64,000 bases of DNA from positions 393,732 to 457,731 of the forward strand of contig BCKK01000010.1 of NCBI GenBank assembly GCA_001600615.1, given 5' to 3'. Made by a program: the position numbers and the translations under genes. Within the stretch, counting starts at the first letter, position 1. The number at the start of each line of letters is the position of its first letter. The DNA is from Dioszegia crocea. Lineage: Eukaryota > Basidiomycota > Tremellomycetes > Tremellales > Bulleribasidiaceae. Shown one piece after another: positions 47,578 through 60,300 of the stretch. Under the pieces are notes generated by a model. That model was not told the DNA's origin. It saw nothing but the letters and a program-made list of their open reading frames with translations, and ran no database searches.

Positions 47578-48713
47578 GTTGAATTAGAGGTCGTGTGATG
47601 GAAGCGAAGTGGGGATATGCGGATATAAGAGAAATGACCGAAGTTGATCTGAGGGGGCAGTAGAGTTGCGGCGTCGTCAAGTCTTTATGCAGATTCGCAC
47701 CGGATGACGAGCGGTAGTCACTGGCGAGTATGTATATGCGAAGTTTGAATTGATCGACGGCAAGGGCGATAGATGAAAAGCTTTTCTTTACCCGTGGGTA
47801 ACGCGTGCTAAGATCTTCCAACGCAGAGCCTATTGATGCCGAAGGTGGGAAGGATCTGTGCAGAAATAGTCGCGTCGGGGTAGAGGGGGTTGACGAAGTG
47901 AGAGCGAGTCTCGTCTTATATACCCGGTGATCCAGACTAGTCCCAATCTTCGCCTATGTGCCGAGCAAGAGATAGATCTGATGCCCTTATGGGACAATTT
48001 GATGGGGAAAGAGGAAAGGACGTCAAGGCTGAAGGGACAGCCAGAGAGGGCGGTGAAACACAGGGTCCCTCCTTTGGGCGGTGGATATGGGGAGGGGGGG
48101 GGGGATTGATCGTGCCTCCGTGAAGCTTGTGTTTCGGAGGCGAGGCGTCGGTCGAGAGGAAAGCGAATCGGTGTAAACGAGCAAAGTGAAGTGAAGGGAT
48201 GTGTGTTGGAATCCTAATGCTAATCAGCGGATGACTTTAATCTCCGAAAGTCAATTTACGTCCAAACCTCCGCGGCGCGTTTGCAGTCTCAGCAGGGTCT
48301 CAGCTTATGACTCCGTGGTAGATCTGCTGGCCTGGCTAGAACGATACGAGGAATGTCCGATCAGTAATGCATGATCGGTCGAGGCGCACTAGTCATACCT
48401 ACTGATAAGTTACCAGGCGCAGGGCGCAGGCACTGATCGCGGCGGTGCCTTTTGTTCTGAAACGGTGTAACGTAAGGACTGTTTTCTGCTTCTTTGGGCA
48501 ATTTCCAGTACATGTCTCAATGAGTCCATCTGCTCAGAATGGTGAAGGCAGCTCTTGAGACAATCTCGAATGAAGGAATATGCACAACAAATTGATACAC
48601 TAGCTGAAATTCCCATACCTAATATATTGGTCCCACCTCCCCATCTGAGCACAAATTACTCGCCTGTCTCGTATCACCCTCCACGCCAATTGTCGTTTCA
48701 TCCCGACACGCCC
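47578..48713. other. 1.1-kb intergenic region upstream of G-alpha
   Basis: I find no gene. A minus-strand 80-codon frame at 48410-48652 and a plus-strand frame at 48555-48920 look like shadows. An 11-base G run lies at 48094-48104. The left part is the G-alpha promoter and leader; the right part is the 3' end of the next minus-strand gene. Confidence 0.5.
48094..48104. repeat. Homopolymer G11
   Basis: Eleven consecutive G bases in the G-alpha upstream region. Such runs are prone to sequencing and length errors. Confidence 0.85.
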
Positions 48714-51017
48714 CTACGACTCGGATATCATACTCCTCCACCCCACATCCCCACTCTGCATACTCTCCTTCCGCGCCAGCACATGTGGCGGCACAAACCC
48801 CCTTTCTCTCGGCGTCCCATCATCATCTTCATCCGCCGCCATGGACTCCAGCACAACCCCCGGATCCGCCTTGAATGCAACCTTAGGCACCGGGACCTGA
48901 TCCCCATTCCCAGCCCCTGACTCCATCCCATCACCCACACCCACACCGCGCTGCCTCATCGCTCTCATCAAAGGCGGAACGAGCAATCCTTGCCTATCTG
49001 ACAGACTCGTCTTGCGCTCAAAGGCATATGGCGCCGCTCGAGGCGTACTGCTCACGCTCCCCCTGAAGCCTATAGGCATCGGCACGCTCGTTGCAAGTTG
49101 CGAAATCTTCGATTCGTCCTCTCCAGTAGAAGAGTCCGGGATCTGACGGCGGAAGGGTGCATAGTTGTCTCTCCCGCCAGCGAGTAGGCGTTGATGGGCT
49201 GTGCGATGGGAGGGAGCGTTGGACGCGTAGGTGGTTGAAAAGCTTGCGTCGAGATGATGTCTACGGGCAAGCTCGGTGGCGCTTTCGATTGTCGGATGGG
49301 CTGAGGGTGTTCGATCTTCCAACTCAAAGTCGAAGACGTAGTCTTGCAATCAGCGGATGTATCAACTCGCAGAAAGAAGCACTTACCATCCTCTTCACTC
49401 GGGGTAGCTGACGGCTCGTCCTCCGTCACTTCCGATATTGGCTCTTCAAACGACACGTGACCCTTGGCCTTCCGTCCCTCCGAGCCCCGTCTCTCCGTTG
49501 AAGACCCCACGAGCGCGCTGGCCTTGACCACTTTCTCTTCACCGTTCTCCTTGCCCGCAGCGTTCCCGGCCCTTCTTTCTCGTCTCCATGCCTCGGTCCG
49601 TTCCTCATCTACCCAGCTATCCCTCCCGTGTAGCTCTGGCCCTGCGCTGACCTGCTCAACAGACGGCTGGGCCGATTTGCCGAGGTTGGGATTCCCAGAC
49701 ATCGCCCCATCCATATTACTAAACACATAGCTCATCGCCATGGCCCTTTGATCCCCTTGCTTGTCGTACGTCCTTGCCAACTCATCAATCGTGTCGTCGA
49801 CTGAATCCGCCACCGGTGCCGCTCGAGGCATGTATGACATCTGACTTATCGACGCGGATAACAGCGATGCGCCAGTTGGGAAAGTCGCCAAAGCCGCTTC
49901 TCGCATGATTGGATTTTCGACCGATGGGGAAGGCGATGTCGATATTCCGGATAAGGTACCATTCCCATTCCCATTCCCATTCGCAAAACCTCGCCTGTCC
50001 CTCCCTTTACCCTTGCGATCAACACTCGTACCGACAGACTCGCTCCGTCTTCGCTCACGCTCACGCACATCTTCCCTCCCTGGTCCCTGGACATACTTGT
50101 CCCACATCATCTCCACTTCCGCTCGGACCTTCTCCTCCAGATTCCGCATTTCCTGCGCTTTGATATCAATATAATTCTTCACTTCTACCTCAGACGCGCT
50201 GTGACATGCCGTTAGATAGTCGACGGCATTGGCACATAATTCGCGCAAGTGAGGGTGCGAGGGTATGAATGGTGGTGGTAGGAAGAATGGGTCAGGGAAT
50301 AGGGGTAGATGTGTTGTAGGTCGGGAAGACGGCGAAGAGGGGGATGGATAGATTACAAGTGGTTTCTGGGGCGGACGGCCAAAGTTGGATGATCGGGGGA
50401 TGGGCAGTGAAAGGTTGGAGTAGGGTTGATAGGACGGTATTTCCGCAGAAGTAGATGATTGGATCTGATCCGTCAGTTGTGTGACTCTGGCGCAGTACGG
50501 TTCCTGGACAACTTACCACTATTCCACCATGACGATCAATCGCCACCAACCCCTCTTCAACCGCTTCATCCCCCTTCCGCTTCCCTCCCACCTGATACAG
50601 CTTCGTATCGCACATCCAGCACACCCTCCAGACCGGCACAACAGCCACCTCGGGCGCTTTCACATCGCCTGAATGACTCGGCCGTCGACTCTTGCGCTCA
50701 GGCTCCGGTGCATCGTATCCAATATAGACGGGGTGTTTCTAGACCGTCAGCTTGAAGTACGGCGATACAGCCTGTCAACTCACAGCTTTCTCGGCGCCTT
50801 TGCTCAGTTCAACACCCTCCTTCCCATTCCCGAGCAGTTCAGAAGAGGCATCATCCACACCCGCCAGACGTCCCGTGACGGTCACATTCGAACACCTGCA
50901 GCTGAAGACGAGCGTCGTCTCTTTAGCCTCAGCCGGGAGTTGAGAAGTCGACCCCGAGCGCGAGGTCTCTTCAGTCGAGTCCTCAGAGGACTGCTTGGGG
51001 CTGGAACTGTGTACCAT
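48714..51017 (-). CDS. Unrecognised protein with CxC / CWMC cysteine pairs and coiled coil
   Basis: Four exons on the minus strand: 51017-50784, 50738-50517, 50464-49387, 49342-48714 (720 aa). The N-terminal part has FSCRCSNVTVTGRL and, about 90 residues later, VWRVCWMCDTKLYQV. These paired cysteines suggest one small metal-binding fold that I cannot name. Near residue 240 a helix (EVEVKNYIDIKAQEMRNLEE) forms a likely coiled coil. The rest is Ser-, Gly- and Asp-rich and disordered, including a (GN) run coded by a six-base repeat. Splicing to 50464 is needed to align the two halves. It is divergent from the 5-phosphatase gene, 260 bases apart. Confidence 0.65.
49961..49982. repeat. Coding hexanucleotide repeat (ATTCCC)n
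   Basis: Nearly four copies of a six-base unit, encoding a short Gly-Asn run on the minus strand inside the preceding gene. It is a candidate for copy-number variation. Confidence 0.8.
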
Positions 51018-51277
51018 TCCCAGCCAAGTGTATAGGTGGAGATGTGAATGAAGAGTAGGCAGGTGGATGTGATTACAAGCTTGAGTGAGTCGGCAAAGCG
51101 AGGCACCGGCAGCGCATTACGTACTCTTTTCCCCGCATTCTACCCCGCGCCGCCGATAGGGGAACCCAATAGATGAATGCACTGCTATGCCTAATCCCCA
51201 AACTTGCATGCTACAGCTTACAAAAGTGCTCTCATACAGGTTAAATAGGACGCACTATCGCCTACCGTCCGTCCGAG

Positions 51278-54200
51278 ATGCCTAGTGGGATTGGGGACGA
51301 GGACGATCGGCCGCAATCTATCGCTTCTCTTCGGTCGAGGTTTGAGAATCTAGCAGCGGGCAATAACGCCGAGACGCAGCTGCTACCTAGACCGAGGAGC
51401 TTCGTGGGGCCTTCAGCTGCTATAAAAAGCAGCGATAATAGAGGAGAAACTTCTGAATTGAGAGGCGAGAGAAAGACGGAGGGAGGAAAGGGAGTCATAC
51501 CTGAAGGGTCAACTGGGGGCAACACCGTGAGTGTCACTGAAGCAGTTGAGTGGATGCAGCCTGACGCACTACAGGAGCCTGTAGTGCTTGATAAGGAGTC
51601 TAGCGGAAATCCCGTACCGACACCTGCATCGACTACGGCGGATCCCGAGGTCTCAGTCGTCAAACCTCGACTGAAGCCCCCAGCTGTCGCCCCCAAACCC
51701 CCCTCATTGGCTTCACGACCATCTTCACCGGCCCTTCCTCGGAGCGCTGTAACTCCTACCAGCTCCTCTGACTCCAGACCAGAAAACATAAGCGAGATAG
51801 CTTCAGATCAGCCCGCGTCATCCGTCAAAGCTATCCTGGCCCGATATAGCAACAGCCCCCTTCCAGGCGCCACAAACCCGACAGCCAATGCTGTCGCTGG
51901 ACCGTCGCACGCAGTATCCCGGAAAGCCGTACCTTCCAGCACCGGTCCACAAAGCTCGCACAGCAGGTCTCCATCTGCTGTACCGAGTCTCAGGCGGACA
52001 TCAGTCGAGGGGAAGAGTACCGTGTCTATTCCCCTCTCTCCACCGCATGATCAGTTACGAGAACCAGATCAGAACCCGAGCCCAGCTGTACCTCCTGCTC
52101 CGTCAAATCGCTCTCTCAGCCCTACCCCTCCTGTCTTATCCAGAGTACCATCCCCCAAACCTCCCGAGCCGAGCAGGGCATCAAAGCCTGTTCGCACTGC
52201 GCCGCCTACTTCTGTCGACATTCCCTCCATCTCCCATTCTTCACCCAGTCCACCCATCGCGACGAGCTCCGCTCCTCCTCCCAATCTTCCTTCTAGAAAA
52301 CCCGCGGCGCCACCATCCAGTACAGCTGGACCCCCACCCATACCCGCCAATCGGCCCAGACTAGCATCGGCAGTGACGGCCGTCATGGCTGCACAAGCCA
52401 TCAGTGCGCCACCACGCCTGCCCACTCGTAATCGTGCAGAAACAGTCGGGACGAGAGATCTACCACCCCCTCCCAGTCGATCCTTGCCAGTAAAATCCGC
52501 AACTACCCTACCTACATTGAGTCCACGTAAGAATCGTGGACCAAGCATATCAGGTACATTATCCAATCCGGACGAGATCCTAGATTCTCCTACAGAGGAA
52601 TATCAACCTCCTCCTCCTCCCACTCGTCATATCCTCCCCACTTCTCAACCACTCCCACCCCGACGAACGGAATTGCGCGTTCCGGAAATTCCCCTGGAGG
52701 CCGATTCGGAGGATGACGATGATGTCGACGGTCCGAACCAAACTCCTGGTCTGACCACTGCTGCCAAGCGCGCACTGGACGATAGTCCTGATTCGACGCA
52801 CGCAAATCGTCGACCGCCAAAGTTCACTCCGGATATGAAAATCACAGGCACGGCGCATACATCCTCCTTTGCGATGCATGGTCGGTACGTCTGTACTGGC
52901 TCTCATGTCGTAAGGGTTTACGATACCCAGCTTTCCGATCAACCCATACACTATATCGACCTACACCAGACCGGCTTGGAGTTCCGGATCAAAGATCCCA
53001 AGATTACTGCCATGTGCTTTCGTCCCGCCGCCTTCGCGTCGGAGGAAGGCCGGTACCTATGGTGCGGAACGAAAGACGGTCATCTATTCGAACTTGACAT
53101 CAAAACAGGGGAAATCACCGATACTCGTCCTGCCCTTCATTCATCCTCTGTCGTTGACATCTTCCGGTACAAGAAGTACATCATGACGCTTGAAGAAGCG
53201 GGGAAATTGCACGTGTTCACCGTCGGGCAGAGGTTGGATGGCACGGAGGAGATTGCAAAGATACCTCAGCTATGTCGGACGGTGAGGATAACGGAGAAAT
53301 TCAACTTTGCAAAGTTGATTTGTGGGCGATTATGGACTTCAACCGGTCCTGCTAGTCGATCGACGACTTCAACAGCTGCGGCGAAGGGGCCGACGATTCG
53401 GGTATATGATCCATGTACGCCTAGTGCTGCGCAGGGCGGAAAGACGGTGTGGGCGACTGAGTGGACGGGCGCGGTGACCTGCGCGACTATTTTGCCGCTC
53501 CATCCGGATAGGGTGTATCTCGGGCATGAAGGTGGATATGTGTCGGTCTGGGATGCAGAGGATTTGATCTGTCGCCAAGTCCTTAAGATCTCGTCAAGTG
53601 ATATCTTGTCTCTTGAGGGGGTTGGAGAGAGGTTATGGGCTGGGAATCGGAAGGGTCAGATACATGCCTACGACGTCACGACGAGGCCATGGCGCACTAC
53701 GAACCTGTGGACTGCACATCCGTAAGTCTTTCTTAGCCTCGAGTGGAATATCACTGATTCAAAGGGAACATTCGGTCCACCATCTCGCAGTGGACCCATG
53801 GTCTATTGAGCAGGTATGTGTTATCTACCTCTTTCAAATTCGAAGCTGATACGCAAGACTGGGCGTTTCGTACTCTGGTCACTAGGAAAAGACTCCCTCA
53901 GAGCATGGGACGGACTCTTATCAGTCGACTGGATCGGTACGTCTTCCAGATCTAGCAATGAGCTGATGGCAGATACCCGAATGACAGCTCGGCAAGCCGA
54001 CTACAGTCAATTCAGGAATATCTCCACACTTGTCTGCTCATGGAATATCGATTCTGCCAAACCTACCGAATTATCAGGATCAGACGCAAATGTCAATTTC
54101 TTGCCGGATCTCTTGCACTCTGTTGATAAACCCGAAATTATCGTTTTTGGGTTTCAGGAGGTTATCCCTCTTACAGATAAGAAATTGACTGCGAGTGAGT

Positions 54201-55335
54201 AAATGTTTTCGAGGCCGGCTTTGCGAGGGTGTTGCTCATCCTGTCAGAAACGCTATTATTCGGCAAGAGTAAAGATTCTGGGTCTCCCTCAGATAAGGTT
54301 TCTCAGGCCTACCGACTATGGCTCGACAAGCTGTCTTCATCTGTGCGGCAGGCGTACCCCGAAACTTCCTATGTCAAGGTACATTCGGAAAGTCTTGTCG
54401 GGTTGTTTACTTGCGTATTCGTCAAGGCGAGCGAAAGGGATTATCTAAGGGATGTGAATGTTTGCACAGTCAAGCGAGGAATCGGAGGGATTTACGGGAA
54501 TAAGGTGAGTCAAGGTTTGCTTTGCAAATCTGTAGATCACTGGTCTGACATCGTTCAGGGAGCAATCATTGCACGATTGGTCATTGACGACACTTCCATC
54601 TGTTTCATCAATGTCCATCTTGCGGCAGGTCAATCTGCCAAAGCGGCCCGAACGGTTGATTTGGGAGTCATCATGGAGGATAAATCGATCTTGCCAGTCA
54701 CGGATAGTCTACCATTCATCAATGGAGGTGATGGCACGGCTGTTCTGGATCACGAATTGGTCATTCTGAATGGAGATCTCAACGTGAGTCGGTGACATTG
54801 TGTGATAATCGGAGACTGGGGCTGATCGTACCAGTACAGGATCGACCAACGGAGGGAGAATGTTCTCTCGTCCATTCACGCTGGCGAGCTACAGTATCTC
54901 CTGGAGCACGATCAACTCCGGAAAGAAATGCAATCCAACCACGCATTCAGACTACGAAGCTTTGACGAGGCGCCGATCCATTTCAAACCTACATACAAGT
55001 ATAACTCGGGGACATCGGATTATGATTCGAGCGAAAAGAGGCGAATACCCGCTTGGTACGTTTTACTGACCGTGTGACTGGGGGTTAGAGCTTACGGTAT
55101 CAGGTGTGATCGAATCCTCTTCAACAAGACCCCTCGGCTCCAATCTCTCCATTATCGTCGATATGAGCCAACAGTATCGGATCATAAACCCATTTCGGCC
55201 GCGTTTAGGATGCAAGTCAAGGCTGTTGATCAGGGGTTGATGGAGCTTGTGAGGAAGGAGGTCAGGGTGGAATGGAGTAAGCGGGAGGCTGAGATGCTGG
55301 GGATGATGGACACGGCGTATCTGGAGCTAGGGTGA
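51278..55335 (+). CDS. Beta-propeller plus inositol polyphosphate 5-phosphatase
   Basis: Eight exons: 51278-53721, 53765-53813, 53858-53936, 53973-54194, 54248-54504, 54559-54783, 54835-55055, 55104-55335 (1,242 aa). The first 500 residues are Pro/Ser-rich with many PxxP motifs. A WD40-like propeller follows (YLWCGTKDGHLFELDIKTGE, YLGHEGGYVSVWDAEDLICR). The C-terminal third is the catalytic domain: STLVCSWNID, IIVFGFQEV, NVHLAAGQ, the motif NGDLNYRI, PAWCDRILF and SDHKPISAAF. These residues bind the magnesium and the 5-phosphate. The enzyme family removes the 5-phosphate from PI(4,5)P2 and related lipids. The propeller-phosphatase order matches the fungal class related to plant 5PTase12-14. 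The PxxP stretch suggests SH3 partners. Confidence 0.9.
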
Positions 55336-55807
55336 GGATTTCCGAGTATCGAAAGTGGCGGAAGGGCAATCCGATCTGTAGCTATATGTCTTGGTGGGGC
55401 ACGGGCGCACGTGTGGCTGACTGAGGCAGGTTGACACTGATTCTGATGGTTGCTTGTTTCATCGCTTAGCTGACACCGCTCCGGATCACCTTGCACTGGC
55501 GGGATATTCTGACACGGCGGCTTACGGCGTGTCATAGGGCCAAAAGTGTTTCGGGGGGGGCATGAAAGGTGCCTATGCCCGCCCTCCCCTGGATTCACCC
55601 TTGCGACACCGTAGAGAAGATCAAAGGAGCTGCGTCCAAGCCCGCTCCCTCAGCGCTGCTGTCGCACTGATATATATGGTGACCCGCTCGCCCCCTCCCC
55701 TCTCTCATCCGCCTCAAGTCCAAATTCCTCGCCACCGTCCTTATTTTCGCCCACCACATTCAACAGCTTTATACCAAATCAACAACGACGTGCTCAAGAC
55801 CTACAAG
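55336..55807. other. Intergenic, upstream of the F-box-like gene
   Basis: No gene is seen. It has an interrupted inverted repeat, TGACACG (55510-55516) and CGTGTCA (55528-55534), and a run of eight G at 55553-55560. These sit about 250-300 bases upstream of the next start codon. Confidence 0.5.
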
Positions 55808-57066
55808 ATGGTGAGTGCCTGTCTCGTCCGTCAGCGTTAATGATCTTGGCTTCGTTTGGATTTCCCTCTGTGCTCCGGGCTCTCTTCTTCCTTCCTCTCT
55901 TTGGCGACTTGCCGAAATAAAGTGGTGGGCACAATCCAGGCCTATCCAGGTCCAGTAGACCCAGTAGACTATATACACATGAGTGCCGATACTAAACTTT
56001 CAGACAGACGCCAATTCCAACATTTACCGCCTCCCCAATGAACTCCTCCGCAAGAGCTTGCAAATGCTCAGTGAAAAAGAGCTGTCACTAGAGAACGTGA
56101 GACTCGCGAGCAGAACCCTGGGTGGGGCAGCGGATGCCTTCCTCCCAGACCATCTCTACATCACACGAACCGGCAAGACCGAGTCCGGATCCAGCGTCTT
56201 CGCATATCGTGCTGGGCCAACGGGAAGGCGAGCGCTTAAGAAATATGTTACGGTGGATCTCGATATTCCTCGGGGAACCTCCACTTGCGAGTTCTGTCAT
56301 CCCACGGCGGATGCGGCCAGCGAGCACGACGCCGCCCTCACCGACAAGCTGGCTGCTGCTTGTTTGACCGAAGGTTCCCCCGTCAAAGGTGTGGACGTCC
56401 GTGTCAATTGGACGTCAGATGGCACCATGAGGATCAAATATCAAATATCACCCCTCTCTTCTCGACTGCACCTGTCTGCAGCCAGCCGATCGGCTCCCGA
56501 CCTTGTCGCAGCAGTGGGAATCTATCGGGCCCAATGACACTCCAGTGGCTACATTCTTCATCCACACAGCAACGCAAAACCCGGTCGATGGTGGACGAGC
56601 TCTCACCATTGGGACGATGCACGAAGCCGTTGCCGAAGAAGACAAGGGCCCGGGGTCGGGGGTGCAGCTCGGAGCCATATTGGCCGCGGACGCCGCGGAC
56701 TTTATCACCAACAATCAGACGGAGAAGACGAACAACACAGTGAAGGTGATGATGCAGAAGTGGGGTGCGCCCGCGAACGCTTGGACATCCCGCACCCGAC
56801 GGGGCACCGAGTTGCCGAGGGCCATGCTTGTGGAAGGGATGGTCGGGGCCCTCTCAGATTGGTGGGAGACCTCTGCTATCGGAGGCTCTTTCGCTACACC
56901 AAAAGAGACTGAAGCAGGACTACGCCAGTATATCACCGAGCGCGTTTCCGTCGAGTGGATGGGGAAGGACTTCGATGCGTCGGAGGTCGGTCAGACACTC
57001 ACCGATAACGAGGTGGTGGTGAAAGCGTTCCGCAAGAGTCTGGCAGCTCGGCAGGCGGCGCAGTGA
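55808..57066 (+). CDS. F-box-like protein, frame uncertain in the middle
   Basis: Model: 55808-55810, 56004-56390, 56482-57066 (about 324 aa). Only the ATG is in exon 1; a GTGAGT donor follows immediately, and the intron runs 193 nt to a CAG at 56003. The protein then reads NIYRLPNELLRKSLQMLSEK and ENVRLASRTLGGAADAFLPD, an F-box-like start. From about 56391 to 56481 the open frame shifts: the first frame runs to a stop at 56537, while a second (IGPNDTPVATFFIHTATQNP) runs to 57066. An intron with a weak GTGGAC donor and CTGCAG acceptor would join them in frame, but a one-base error or true frameshift is equally possible. Confidence 0.5.
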
Positions 57067-57396
57067 TGGATGGTGCAAGTCTGGGAGAGAGAGCACGGCA
57101 TGAGAACCCGGTCATCCCATCCCCTGCATATACCCGTAGGCCTCTGCGCAGTCTACTAGCAGCCTCGACTCTCGCATCGCCTTGTAGATATGCATCGAGG
57201 TCGTTTTCTCAATCAATCAGCAGTGAGCGGACATTACCCCAAGCGCAGTAGCCAGTCTCAGCAGACGCTGAGCTTTACATGTTTGACTGATCGTTATCAT
57301 ATCTGGGCGTAAGGTATCGTAAAACAAGCAAATAAGAACAGACAGTATTTACAGAACTCCCCTCTCGGCCGGTCCAAGTCCAAAGTATCTCAATCC
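57067..57396. other. Convergent 3' region
   Basis: 330 bases between two convergent stops; nothing else seen. Confidence 0.5.
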
Positions 57397-60300
57397 TCAC
57401 TCTCCGCTCTCGACCGGCGCAGGACCCCACCATGTCCCCTCATCATCCTCAACCTTCCCGGGAGTCTGCGCGAGATGTGCCATCCCCTCGCCCGGAGTGC
57501 TGGCGCTCATCGACAGGTCCGGCGTTCCTTCTAGACCCGCCTCCACACCTTCGTCTGATCCGGCATTTGGTTTCCCAGGAGTGATCGAGGCGTCTGACCC
57601 ATTGCGATCTAATGGGGCTTGCGAGGGAGTTTGGGCATGGGCAGAGGAGGAGTCCGACGGTTTTTGGAATGGCTGAGATCGGGTGTATTTCCGACGTTCC
57701 CGTCTATCGTAAGAGAGGGCGAATTCTCGCCAGAAGACGTTCTCTTGTACGAGTGCTTGATGGCGGATCTGCACAAGTCAGCTAAAGGCATCCCACTGGA
57801 ACGATCCACGTTCATACAGCTCACCTCCATGATCCGCATAGCTCCAGATCGCTCGGTAGCTATCGTCGACATGTTGACTTTCTCCACCCTAAGCTTTTCC
57901 ATACCAGACTCGAGCTCCAGTATCTTCCTCTCGGCAGTGACTCTGCCCTGCTCGGTAGATGCTAGCATACGCCTGAGATCAGACTCGACAGATGCCGCTG
58001 CATTACCCGCAGTGGCTAGGCGTAGGTCCGCATCGGCGATTTTGCTTGCAGCTTCATATGTCTATGAATGTCAGAGACCGTTCGCAAACTTTTTGATGTA
58101 GTAAGATCAAACCCACCCTTTTCCGAAGCTCCGTGACTTCATTTTGAAGCACAAGCTTGTCTCCTCGTAAACCCTCCACTTCGCTCTTGCTTGCCTGAGC
58201 GCCACTGCCGAGTTCTCCAGCAAGTCTGCTGACCTCGGCCAGTAAGCTATCCTGGAACGATTTGCTATTGGCAGCCAAGGCCTCCAAGTCGATAGTGGAC
58301 GATGATGAAGATTTGGCTGCTATCGCCGACTTGGCTCGCTCGATCTCAAGCTACTAGTGAGCTTGATCCACAAGTACGCTGTACTAGTAGTCAGAGAACT
58401 CACCTCTTTTCGCAAACGATCAATTTCCAGTTGCACTTCGTTCTGCCTGCCGAAGCTTTCCCTCAAACCCTCGGCCAACCCATCCCTCTCGGCCAACAGT
58501 GCCATTCTTCCAGCTTCCATCTCATCCACCCTTTTTTCCGCCTCTCGCTTCTGCTCCTTCATATCCTGTACTCTCTCCTGTATCTCCCACTTCTCAATCT
58601 TGACCTTCTCGTACGCCTCCCCCACTCGTTCCATCTTCTGATGAATCATATCCCGCTCTGCCATCACTAGCGCTTGGGCAGCCTTAGCATCCTCGGCCTG
58701 CTTTCTCAAAGCATCAATCACCTCATCCTTCTTCTCTTCACTAGCCTTCCGAAGCTCCAGATCCTCCTTCATCGATCGGATCGCTTCCACAGCCGCCTGA
58801 GCGTCTCTCGCATACTTCGCCTGGGATTCGGCGTTGGCAGCTGTTTGGTCCAGTAGGGATGCCTGACCCTTGAGAATGGTGGTGAGAGCTAGATCGACTT
58901 GTTTGGCATCTACGAGTGGCGTATCGACCGACAGGGCAGGTTTGACTCTGTCGAAGAGCTCGATGAGAAGTTCCCGCTGAGCCAGGAATTCTGCTTCGAG
59001 ATCGGGTGCACCAGATTGTTGAAGAGTCGGAAGCTGCAGGCGATCTACAGTGTGAGCTTCTATCCAGACCCCAGAGCTCAACGGACGAGAGAAAGAAAAA
59101 ACACACCTTCAAAGCTGATTCTCATTTCCATAATAATTCCGGCCAACTGTTCCCCCAAAGTCAAACCTGTATCCCCTCTCCCCGAGTCGCCCATCGGGAA
59201 TGAAGAAGCCTGAGCCTCGATATTCAGCACCAACGCTTCCATTCTCTCCAAATACCCCTTCATGTTTGCTCCTCCTCCATCTAGACTGATCTCACTGGAC
59301 GCGATTGGTCTCACCGCATCATCTCCCCGAGCCATATCATCAAGCACATCATTGACGACAGCAAGTGTGCGCTTTACCGGCCGTAGAGGAAACTCCACAC
59401 TGCCAGTCGTCCGCGTCGATGACGAGCGCATGATCCCCAGCTCTGCCCCGTTGGGCCCAGCTCGGATAGGAATCGGCTTGCACGCAGGGGCAGTCGACGC
59501 TATGCCCACCAGACTAGCATGTGGCTGTGAAGGAACAGGGAATGTATACCTCCGAACAACGGGTGGTCGAGCAATAGCCAGAGTAGGTGAATTGGGGAAC
59601 ATCCAATTTCGGAATCGCGTATCGTTCGAAGCTGTATCTCCCCGCGTTTCCGATCGAGCAAATGTGGGAATAAGGGGCGGAGGTGAATCATATGCGACAG
59701 AAGTAGTACTAGACAGCGGCCTAATCTGGTCGAGCAGGATAGATCGGGATCGGAGTCGGGCTGGAGTAGGTGAGAGATGGGTAGGGATTTGAGATTCTAC
59801 CTCGTTGGTCTTGTGCGGTGTAGCAGGGGTTTCAAGGTATCGCCTGGGGACAAGTGGGCTTCCGTCGACCGTCTCATATGGTTCTGCAGAGGACGGCAGG
59901 GGCTGGTTGATGGAGTCGATAGGGGTAAAAGGGGGATTTTCGACAGGGTTGGGCACCGAAGTGGGAGGAGGGGGAAAAGCGTTGATGAGAGGAGTGAAAA
60001 TATCGGAGGGTTGGACTAAACCGCCTTCCATAGTCGTCTCTGTTGACGGTGACCGTTCAGGCTGATTGTCAACATCCGTATCGGCCGGTAATTCGGGGGA
60101 TGGAAGGCCGAAGGATTCGGTAGGGAGATGAGCGGTACCCAGCCTTTGTGTAGGCTGTTCGATAGGCCGATATAGCTGAGCATTGCTGGCTCGGCTTGCG
60201 ATGCCGGATGGGGGAGACGGTGCTCTGGACCTTCCTTCGTGGGATCGGGCTTGAGAAAGTATCTCAATACCTTCTTCTTGCGCCTGATCGAGAGCTGAGA

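Noticed and set aside
48410..48920. Small frames on both strands in the gap upstream of G-alpha
   Set aside because: They have no motif, and the plus-strand one is antisense to the exon starting at 48714.
56285..56743. Third-frame reading of the F-box-like gene
   Set aside because: It is arginine- and serine-rich noise and breaks the F-box start.
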